5,268 nucleotides of DNA, taken from the NCBI GenBank assembly GCA_008080925.1, contig VMDJ01000168.1, forward strand, positions 1 through 5,268, written 5' to 3'. The position numbers and the translations under genes are program-made. The DNA comes from Gammaproteobacteria bacterium (GTDB lineage: Bacteria > Pseudomonadota > Gammaproteobacteria > Chromatiales > Chromatiaceae). Positions within the stretch are counted from its first letter, which is position 1, and each line of letters opens with the position of its first letter. Under the pieces are notes generated by a model that did no database searches, was not told the DNA's origin, and was given only the letters and a program-made list of their open reading frames with translations. Below are positions 1-5,268 of this stretch, in pieces.

Positions 1-321
1 AATTGCGACACCATCAAAAAAGCGCGCAAATGGCTATCTGACAACAACATCGATTACACCTTTCACGATTACAAAAAAGAAGGTGTCGATCGCAAGCAAC
101 TAACCACTTGGTGCAAAGCACTTGGCTGGGAAACCCTACTTAATAAACGCGGCACCACCTGGCGTATAGTGCCTGACGATCAGAAAGCTTCGATTAACGA
201 GACTACTGCCATTGATTTAATGATCGAAAATCCCAGCATGATCAAACGCCCAGTACTCACCTCTGATAACCTCTGCCTTGTCGGCTTTTCAGCTGATGAA
301 TACGCTGCCAAACTTAGCTAA
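1..321 (+). CDS. YffB/Spx/ArsC-family thioredoxin-fold protein (3' part)
   Basis: The 106 visible residues are the C-terminal bulk of a small ArsC-like protein of the YffB/Spx group. The frame is open from the first base and ends in TAA at 319-321. The window starts inside the N-terminal motif: visible residues 1-7 read NCDTIKK, where Cys2 matches the redox cysteine position of ArsC-like proteins. FHDYKKEG (21-28), NKRGTTWR (48-55) and IKRPV (81-85, the Arg-Pro motif before the cis-proline loop) are typical of YffB proteins. About 8-10 N-terminal residues are probably missing, since the family is usually 110-120 residues long. YffB proteins resemble arsenate reductase, but their biological role is not well established, so arsenate reduction should not be assumed. 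The stop lies 18 bases before dapE on the same strand, and yffB-dapE adjacency is known from E. coli, so the two are probably cotranscribed. Family assignment is firm; function is open. Confidence 0.9.
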   Translation, partial: NCDTIKKARKWLSDNNIDYTFHDYKKEGVDRKQLTTWCKALGWETLLNKRGTTWRIVPDDQKASINETTAIDLMIENPSMIKRPVLTSDNLCLVGFSADEYAAKLS

Positions 322-329
322 GGACAAAC

Positions 330-333
330 AGGA
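330..333 (+). promoter_or_regulatory. Ribosome binding site of dapE
   Basis: AGGA lies 6 bases before the ATG at 340. It falls in the 18-base gap after the upstream stop codon and supports the chosen start. No promoter is visible in this short gap, which fits cotranscription with the upstream gene. Confidence 0.7.
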
Positions 334-339
334 ACACAC

Positions 340-1470
340 ATGTCAGACACGCTAGACCTTGCCATCGATCTTATCAGCCGCGAATCAGTGACCCCTGAAG
401 ATGCTGGCTGCCAAGAAACCATGATGAATCGTTTAGCTGCGTGCGGTTTTGCAAACGAGAACTTGCGCTTTGATGATGTAGATAACTTCTGGTCACGCCG
501 TGGCACCGAAGCACCTGTATTTTGTTTTGCAGGTCACACCGATGTTGTACCAACTGGCCCACTCGATCGTTGGGGCTCTCATCCCTTCAAGCCAGAAATA
601 CGTGACGGCATGCTCTATGGTCGAGGCGCTGCTGACATGAAAGGTTCATTGGCTGCGATGATCACCGCCACCGAACGCTTTGTTGCTAATCATCCAGACC
701 ACAAAGGCTCTATCGCCTACCTCATCACTAGCGATGAAGAAGGTCCCAGCATCAACGGTACCGTAAAGGTTGTTGAGACGCTTGAGGCGCGTAACGAAAA
801 GATGGATTGGTGTTTAGTTGGTGAGCCCTCTTCAACTCAACATGTTGGCGATGTCGTTAAGAATGGGCGACGCGGCTCACACAATGCGCGTTTAGTTGTA
901 AAAGGTAAGCAAGGTCATGTGGCTTACCCACACCTTGCTAAGAACCCCGTACATTTGGTTACGCCATTTTTAAATGATTTGGTTTCTGTGGAATGGGATC
1001 AAGGTAACGATCACTTCCCACCCACCACTTTCCAGATCTCCAATATCTCTGCTGGCACAGGAGCGACAAACGTTATTCCTGGTACCTGCGAGATTCTATT
1101 TAACTGGCGTTATTCAACAGAGACTAACCATCACAAGCTTGAGCGCACGGTTAAAGAATTACTTGAAAAGCACGGCTTGGACTATGAAATCGACTGGACT
1201 TTGTCCGGCATGCCCTTCCTCACCGCCGAAGGTGAATTAGTGGATGCAGCAAAGGTCGCGATCAAAGAAATCGCGGGTTATGACACCGAGCTTTCCACAT
1301 CAGGCGGCACCTCAGATGGTCGTTTTATTGCCCCGACTGGCGCACAAGTCCTAGAGTTAGGGCCACTCAACGCCACCATTCATCAATTGAATGAATGTGT
1401 GAGCGTTGAGGACCTTGATACCTTATCGGCTGTCTACGAGCGCATGCTCGAAGAGCTTCTCATCAACTAA
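340..1470 (+). CDS. dapE: Succinyl-diaminopimelate desuccinylase DapE
   Basis: This cytosolic di-zinc M20-family hydrolase cleaves N-succinyl-LL-2,6-diaminopimelate to LL-diaminopimelate and succinate, in the succinylase route to lysine and meso-DAP for peptidoglycan. The 376 residues match the usual length (about 375-380). Visible active-site residues are His66 and Asp68 in AGHTD, bridging Asp99 in GRGAADMKG, general base Glu133 and ligand Glu134 in SDEEG, Glu162 in GEP, and His348 in TIHQLNE. Each lies one residue before its counterpart in H. influenzae DapE. The inserted dimerisation domain spans roughly 180-293 and carries His193 in GHVAYPH, equivalent to the substrate-contacting His194 of the Haemophilus enzyme. 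The SGGTSDGRF segment (321-329) is also conserved. The ATG at 340 is supported by AGGA at 330-333 and by the protein beginning at the expected N-terminus. All key residues are present, so the enzyme should be functional. Confidence 0.97.
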   Translation: MSDTLDLAIDLISRESVTPEDAGCQETMMNRLAACGFANENLRFDDVDNFWSRRGTEAPVFCFAGHTDVVPTGPLDRWGSHPFKPEIRDGMLYGRGAADMKGSLAAMITATERFVANHPDHKGSIAYLITSDEEGPSINGTVKVVETLEARNEKMDWCLVGEPSSTQHVGDVVKNGRRGSHNARLVVKGKQGHVAYPHLAKNPVHLVTPFLNDLVSVEWDQGNDHFPPTTFQISNISAGTGATNVIPGTCEILFNWRYSTETNHHKLERTVKELLEKHGLDYEIDWTLSGMPFLTAEGELVDAAKVAIKEIAGYDTELSTSGGTSDGRFIAPTGAQVLELGPLNATIHQLNECVSVEDLDTLSAVYERMLEELLIN

Positions 1471-1489
1471 ACCCTCCTCGAAATAGCTA

Positions 1490-1511
1490 AAAGTTGACTG
1501 AGATCAGCTTT
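1490..1511 (+). terminator. Weak hairpin, possible terminator after dapE
   Basis: AAAGTTGA (1490-1497) can pair with TCAGCTTT (1504-1511) in an 8-bp stem with one G-T wobble and a 6-base loop. The sequence TATTC follows. The stem is AU-rich and the downstream U-tract is short and interrupted, so it would be a poor intrinsic terminator in this direction. On the other strand the hairpin is followed by TTTAGC, which is no better. Its position 20 bases after the dapE stop and before the next promoter is what makes it worth listing. Confidence 0.35.
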
Positions 1512-1521
1512 ATTCAAATCT

Positions 1522-1542
1522 AAATGCAAATCATTCTCATTT
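1522..1542 (+). promoter_or_regulatory. Putative Fur box (ferric uptake regulator operator)
   Basis: The 21-base sequence is a near palindrome centred on C1532, with 8 of 10 arm positions symmetric (AAATG at the left end, CATTT at the right). Its core TGCAAATCATTCTCA (1525-1539) matches 12 of 15 positions of the Fur 7-1-7 motif TGATAATCATTATCA. Aligned as the classic 19-mer from 1520 to 1538, it matches 13 of 19 positions. It ends 3 bases before the -35 element of the promoter for a ferric-iron importer. Fur bound there, especially if it extends downstream as Fur often does, would block RNA polymerase when iron is plentiful. The motif and context are seen; Fur binding is inferred. Confidence 0.75.
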
Positions 1543-1545
1543 GTG

Positions 1546-1574
1546 TTTACAAACAAAAAAACTCCTGCTACATT
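1546..1574 (+). promoter_or_regulatory. Sigma-70 promoter for the iron-importer operon
   Basis: The -35 element TTTACA (1546-1551, 5 of 6 consensus positions) is separated by an ideal 17 bases from the -10 element TACATT (1569-1574, 4 of 6). A TG at 1566-1567 gives an extended -10 (TGCTACATT), which compensates for the imperfect hexamer. Transcription would start near 1581, giving a leader of about 35 bases. The Fur-box-like dyad lies directly upstream. Confidence 0.65.
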
Positions 1575-1603
1575 AGCTTTCACTGATTAACCCCCTTCCT
1601 TTT

Positions 1604-1606
1604 AGG
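1604..1606 (+). promoter_or_regulatory. Ribosome binding site of the iron-binding protein gene
   Basis: AGG lies 9 bases before the ATG at 1616. It is short but is the only Shine-Dalgarno-like sequence close to this start. The protein begins directly with a normal signal peptide, which supports the same start. Confidence 0.5.
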
Positions 1607-1615
1607 CAACTATCA

Positions 1616-2641
1616 ATGAAATCAATCTCTCGCATGCTCGTGGCATCTCTCATCATGTCACTTAGCGTGAGTGCAGCTAACGTTTTTGCTGCAGACAGTC
1701 TTAATGTGTATTCCGCACGCAAAGAAGCACTCATCAAACCCATTTTGGATGACTTCACTAAAGAAACTGGCATCAAGGTTAAGTTGATCACAGGCAAAGA
1801 TGATGCGTTGCTTACTCGTATCGTTAAAGAAGGACGCAATACCCCTGCTGACATTCTCATCACTACGGATGCGGGTCGATTACATCGTGCAAAAGAGGCT
1901 AATGTCACGGCAACCTTTAGCTCTCCCCTACTAGAGAAAAACATTCCTGCTCACTATCGTGACAGCGATAAACAATGGGTCGGGCTATCTCTGCGTGCTC
2001 GCCCAATCATGTACGTCAAAGGTCGCATCGATCCGAAAGAGCTCTCTACCTATGAAGCACTAGCTGATCCGAAGTGGAAAAAACGTATTTGTATTCGTTC
2101 ATCCAATAACATTTACAACCAATCACTGGTTGCTTCACTCATTAAACACAACGGTGAAGAAGCGACTCAACAATGGGCTAAAAGCTTGGTCAGCAACCTA
2201 GCTCGCAAACCACAAGGCGGTGATCGCGACCAAATTAAAGCCGCTGTTGCAGGTCTGTGTGATGTTGCCGTTGCCAACACTTATTACTTAGCTGGCATGT
2301 TGAACGCAGACGCAGACAGCCAAGCGATTGCACAACAGATTGCCGTGTTTTGGCCCAATCAAAATGACCGTGGGACTCACGTCAACGTATCGGGTGCAGC
2401 CATAATCAAGCACAGTAAAAATCAAGCAAATGCGCTCAAGCTCATTGAATATCTTAGCGGTGATCACGCACAGCAATGGTATGCCGAGAAAAATGGCGAA
2501 TACCCTGTTCGCGACAACATCAAAATGTCATCCACACTTGCCGCATGGGGCAACTTTAAAGCGGACACTCTGAGCTTAAGCGAGTTAGGCCGCCTGAATA
2601 AAGATGCCGTCATGCTTATGGATCGCGCAGGATGGCGTTAA
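1616..2641 (+). CDS. fbpA: Periplasmic ferric-iron-binding protein, FbpA/FutA family
   Basis: This is the substrate-binding subunit of a Fe3+ ABC importer: it captures ferric iron in the periplasm and delivers it to the membrane permease. The 341 residues fit the family. Residues 1-25 form a Sec signal peptide (Lys2 and Arg6, hydrophobic core about 7-20, cleavage probably after VFA at 25). There is no lipobox, so the mature protein should be soluble. The mature part starts with LNVYSARKEALIKP, and NNIYNQS (Tyr167) and NTYYL (Tyr223, Tyr224) supply the likely iron-ligand tyrosines. After removal of 25 residues these become 142, 198 and 199, the numbering I recall for Mannheimia haemolytica FbpA. 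The His-Tyr pair of cyanobacterial FutA, in an RHY motif, is replaced here by Arg35-Lys36-Glu37. Two cysteines (Cys159, Cys215) could form a disulfide. A Fur-box-like site and promoter precede the gene; permease and ATPase genes follow. Family is firm, and Fe3+ as substrate is very likely. Confidence 0.93.
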   Translation: MKSISRMLVASLIMSLSVSAANVFAADSLNVYSARKEALIKPILDDFTKETGIKVKLITGKDDALLTRIVKEGRNTPADILITTDAGRLHRAKEANVTATFSSPLLEKNIPAHYRDSDKQWVGLSLRARPIMYVKGRIDPKELSTYEALADPKWKKRICIRSSNNIYNQSLVASLIKHNGEEATQQWAKSLVSNLARKPQGGDRDQIKAAVAGLCDVAVANTYYLAGMLNADADSQAIAQQIAVFWPNQNDRGTHVNVSGAAIIKHSKNQANALKLIEYLSGDHAQQWYAEKNGEYPVRDNIKMSSTLAAWGNFKADTLSLSELGRLNKDAVMLMDRAGWR

Positions 2642-2651
2642 ACATCAGCTT

Positions 2652-4274
2652 ATGATTCTTCGCCTTGTCATGGTGTTGCTAACCTTCGTGTTGGCAACAC
2701 CATTAATCGTTATCGTTTCAAACCTCGTCGATCCTAACGGCGAGGTTTTGTCACATCTGATCGATACGGTTTTAGCCGAATATCTAACCAATTCCTTCAT
2801 CATCATGATTGGCGTTGGTCTTGGCACGGTCATTTTAGGCGTCAGTGCTGCATGGCTGACCAGTATGTGTCAGTTCCCCGGTCGCAGCATTTTTGAGTGG
2901 GCATTACTGCTACCGATGGCGATACCTGCATACATCATTGCCTACTCGTATACAGGCCTACTGGATTTCGCTGGCCCGATACAAACGTTCTTACGCGATA
3001 CCTTTAACCTGTCTTACGGGGACTATTACTTTCCCGAAATACGATCACTCGGTGGTGCTATCAGCATGCTTACCTTGGTGCTTTTTCCGTATGTGTATCT
3101 TTTAGCCCGCGCCGCCTTTATCAATCAATCTATTTGTGTGCTCGATGTTAGTCGCACACTCGGTTATGGGCCCTTCCGCACCTTTAAAACCGTTGCCTTG
3201 CCGCTTGCCCGCCCTGCCATTATTGCCGGCGCATCGATTGCCATGATGGAAACCCTCGCTGATTACGGCACGGTCGAATACTTTGGTATCGCGACTTTCA
3301 CCACCGGCATTCTGCGCACCTGGTACGGGTTAGATAGTGCAGTTGGGGCATCACAATTAGCCTCAATCTTACTTATTTTTGTTTTTAGCTTGGTGTTTTT
3401 AGAGCAGTACTCACGACGTCATGCCCGCTACCATCACACCAGCCAACGTCATCAAGCGATCGATCGCATTCCCTTGCTTGGAAAAGCCAAAGTGAGCGCA
3501 ATACTCTTTTGTAGCGCGCTGGTGGCTTTTGGCTTTCTCATACCTGCAGCTCAATTTTTAACCTGGTGGATTTCACTGGGTAGTGAAGCGATCTCATCTG
3601 ACTACCTACAACTGATTACACATTCGGTAGAGCTCGCCTTAATCAGCGCGTTATTCATCCTCGCGGTTGCGGTGATTTTTGCCTACGGCAAACGTTTAAA
3701 CAAAAGCGCATGGATGAATCCTGTGATGCGCATCAGCAGCTTGGGTTACGCCATGCCAGGTACTGTTGTAGCAATTGGTGTTTTGATACCGCTCACTTGG
3801 TTTGATAACTCACTCGATAGTTTTATGCGTGAGACCTTTGATATATCAACCGGTCTATTACTCAGTGGCAGCTTGGCAGGATTGTTATTCGCCTATCTCA
3901 TCCGCTTTCTGACGCTTTCTTTACAAACAGTGGATAGCGGCCTCGAACGTATCAAGCATTCCATGGAAGAAGCGGCCAAAACGATGGGGTATGGACATCG
4001 TGAAATCCTCACTAAGATTCATCTACCCATTTTGCGCGGCAGTTTACTTACCGCTATTTTGATGGTGTTTGTCGATGTCTTAAAAGAGCTGCCAGCGACG
4101 CTCGTATTACGCCCCTTTGACTTCAACACGCTTGCCGTTAAAGCATTTGAATTAGCCTCTGATGAACGCTTAATGGAAACTGCACCTTATGCACTCACCA
4201 TCGTCGCAGTAGGCATTGTTCCTGTGATCTTTTTAAGTCGATCGATCACAAAAACTCGAGATGTTAAATCATGA
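2652..4274 (+). CDS. fbpB: Ferric-iron ABC transporter permease, fused two-module type
   Basis: This inner-membrane subunit forms the Fe3+ translocation path. It is 540 residues from the ATG at 2652 and contains two permease modules in one chain, as usual for FbpB. I count about 12 hydrophobic segments, near residues 5-25, 47-68, 81-101, 133-154, 188-205, 232-251, 280-304, 324-345, 362-384, 401-422, 462-478 and 513-531. Each half carries an EAA-type loop that docks on the ATPase: DVSRTLGYGPFRTFKTVALP (165-184) and EEAAKTMGYG through HLP (439-459). A basic, His/Arg-rich linker at about 252-268 joins the halves. The DVLKELPATL segment (475-484) is characteristic of iron permeases. The start is uncertain: an in-frame ATG at 2604 would add 16 residues and overlap the upstream gene by 38 bases. 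I prefer 2652 because it lies 10 bases after the upstream stop and directly precedes the first membrane segment, although no close Shine-Dalgarno sequence is seen for either start. Confidence 0.93.
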   Translation: MILRLVMVLLTFVLATPLIVIVSNLVDPNGEVLSHLIDTVLAEYLTNSFIIMIGVGLGTVILGVSAAWLTSMCQFPGRSIFEWALLLPMAIPAYIIAYSYTGLLDFAGPIQTFLRDTFNLSYGDYYFPEIRSLGGAISMLTLVLFPYVYLLARAAFINQSICVLDVSRTLGYGPFRTFKTVALPLARPAIIAGASIAMMETLADYGTVEYFGIATFTTGILRTWYGLDSAVGASQLASILLIFVFSLVFLEQYSRRHARYHHTSQRHQAIDRIPLLGKAKVSAILFCSALVAFGFLIPAAQFLTWWISLGSEAISSDYLQLITHSVELALISALFILAVAVIFAYGKRLNKSAWMNPVMRISSLGYAMPGTVVAIGVLIPLTWFDNSLDSFMRETFDISTGLLLSGSLAGLLFAYLIRFLTLSLQTVDSGLERIKHSMEEAAKTMGYGHREILTKIHLPILRGSLLTAILMVFVDVLKELPATLVLRPFDFNTLAVKAFELASDERLMETAPYALTIVAVGIVPVIFLSRSITKTRDVKS

Positions 4275-5268
4275 CCCGTCAAACACTTGCGATTGAAATC
4301 AACGATGTGTCTGCTCACTATGACAAGAAACCCATCTTGCATAACGTGACACTAAGCCAAGAACAAGGCGAGATTGGTTGCCTACTCGGCCCATCGGGCT
4401 GCGGCAAAACCACCCTACTTCGAGCGATTGCCGGTCTTGAGAAAATATCTCATGGCTCGATCAGTGTTAATGGTCGTGTTTTCTCATCCAACAACATCCA
4501 TTTAAAAACTGAAGAGCGCAATGTAGGTATGGTGTTCCAAGACTTCGCTCTTTTCCCACATCTTACGATCGCGGAAAACGTCGGCTTCGGATTGCGCGAT
4601 TGGTCAGCACCTGATCGCAATGCACGCATTAATGAACTATTACAGTTGGTCAAATTAGAGGCACATAGCGAGAAGTATCCGCATCAAATATCAGGCGGCC
4701 AGCAACAACGTGTTGCTTTGATTCGCGCGATGGCACCACGCCCGCAACTCTTATTACTCGACGAGCCTTTCTCAAGTTTAGATAGCAGCCTGCGTGAAGA
4801 ATTAGCGCGTGATATTCGCGAAATTTTAAAGAAAGATCATTGCACCGCGTTGCTCGTAACACATGACCATCATGAAGCATTTGCTATGGCAGATCGCATT
4901 GCCGTTATTGATCAAGGTGTATTACAGCAATGGGATACACCCTATGCCATTTATCACCAACCCAGCACTCAGTTTGTTGCCGAATTTGTCGGTAAATCTG
5001 CATTGATCGAAGGAACCGTAGAATCTGATCAACGTGTTAGAACAACACTTGGATTATTCACGCCAATTAATAAAGAACGCCTCACGCCGGGTAATGCAGT
5101 GAAGCTGCTACTGCGACCAGATGACGTTATCCATGACGACCTGAGTGAGCTTAAATTTGAAATCGTTGATCGTGCGTTCCGCGGCTCGGAATATCTCTAC
5201 ACACTTGCGGTTGACGATAATCAACAGATCTACTGCCTTGTTCAAAGTCACCACAATCACGCCATTGG
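4271..5268 (+). CDS. fbpC: Ferric-iron ABC transporter ATPase (3' end cut by window)
   Basis: This cytoplasmic ATPase powers the importer and should work as a homodimer docked on the permease's two EAA loops. The 332 complete codons visible show every nucleotide-binding element: A-loop Tyr17, Walker A GPSGCGKT (40-47), Q-loop Gln90, signature SGGQQ (141-145), Walker B LLLLDEP (160-166) with catalytic Glu165, D-loop SSLD (168-171) and switch His198. From about residue 240 a C-terminal region with LLLRPDDV (289-296) looks like the TOBE/OB regulatory domain of FbpC-type ATPases. The family is usually about 345-350 residues, so perhaps 10-20 residues are missing beyond the edge. The start overlaps the permease stop by 4 bases (ATGA, 4271-4274), a sign of translational coupling, with a weak GAG 10 bases upstream. 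Sequence alone resembles several MalK-like ATPases; the operon context makes iron the likely cargo. Confidence 0.93.
   Translation, partial: MTRQTLAIEINDVSAHYDKKPILHNVTLSQEQGEIGCLLGPSGCGKTTLLRAIAGLEKISHGSISVNGRVFSSNNIHLKTEERNVGMVFQDFALFPHLTIAENVGFGLRDWSAPDRNARINELLQLVKLEAHSEKYPHQISGGQQQRVALIRAMAPRPQLLLLDEPFSSLDSSLREELARDIREILKKDHCTALLVTHDHHEAFAMADRIAVIDQGVLQQWDTPYAIYHQPSTQFVAEFVGKSALIEGTVESDQRVRTTLGLFTPINKERLTPGNAVKLLLRPDDVIHDDLSELKFEIVDRAFRGSEYLYTLAVDDNQQIYCLVQSHHNHAI

Noticed and set aside
974..1240. Plus-strand 88-codon frame inside dapE
   Set aside because: It is an out-of-frame shadow of the catalytic gene, without a recognisable motif or a plausible function.
1494..1522. Alternative promoter TTGACT with AATCTA 17 bases downstream
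   Set aside because: The -35 is good but the -10 is poor, and the -35 lies inside the hairpin. The TTTACA/TGCTACATT pair closer to the gene is clearly better.
1540..1553. Small dyad TTTGT-GTTT-ACAAA over the -35
   Set aside because: A 5-bp AT-rich dyad is expected by chance in such sequence, and no regulator is suggested by it.
1573..1944. Minus-strand open frame of 123 codons over the start of the binding-protein gene
   Set aside because: It overlaps the promoter and signal-peptide region of a well-supported gene, shows no recognisable domain, and has no separate support.
3456..3467. Perfect 12-base palindrome GCGATCGATCGC
   Set aside because: It lies inside the permease linker coding sequence (Ala-Ile-Asp-Arg codons) and looks like codon-driven coincidence. 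It has no partner sites or regulatory context.
4450..4880. Minus-strand open frames of 67 and 76 codons
   Set aside because: They lie wholly within the ATPase gene, whose plus-strand frame shows every expected motif, so they are shadows.
1..5268. GATC seems frequent, by eye more than chance expectation
   Set aside because: Most instances fall on Asp-, Ile- and Arg-containing codon pairs within genes. Without a proper count against a codon-based model this is not evidence of Dam-linked function.

Overview
The window looks like ordinary chromosomal DNA from a gammaproteobacterium of moderate GC content. The adjacent order yffB-like then dapE is the arrangement known from E. coli and many other gammaproteobacteria, and the DapE protein matches the Haemophilus-type enzyme residue for residue in its active site. 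I could not identify the genus.

All genes are on the plus strand, in two blocks. Block 1 (1-1470) is the 3' part of a YffB/Spx/ArsC-family gene cut by the window edge, followed after 18 bases by a complete dapE, the succinyl-diaminopimelate desuccinylase of lysine and peptidoglycan precursor synthesis. Block 2 (1616-5268) is a three-gene ferric-iron ABC importer: a periplasmic binding protein (FbpA/FutA family), a fused two-module permease (FbpB type) and an ATPase with a C-terminal regulatory region (FbpC type) that runs off the right edge, probably close to its natural end.

The 145-base gap between the blocks (1471-1615) holds the regulatory signals. In order they are a weak hairpin that may end dapE transcription, a near-palindromic Fur-box-like sequence, an extended -10 promoter with a good -35 at 17-base spacing, and a short leader with a ribosome binding site. 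This predicts that the importer is repressed by Fur with iron and expressed when iron is scarce. The three importer genes are tightly packed (10-base gap or overlap at the first junction, 4-base ATGA overlap at the second), so they are very likely one operon: the binding protein captures Fe3+ in the periplasm, the permease carries it across the inner membrane, and the ATPase drives transport.

I found no mobile element, CRISPR array, RNA gene, broken gene or clearly novel system. The most interesting points are the Fur-box/promoter layout and the iron-ligand set predicted for the binding protein, which keeps the three tyrosines but lacks the His-Tyr pair of cyanobacterial FutA.
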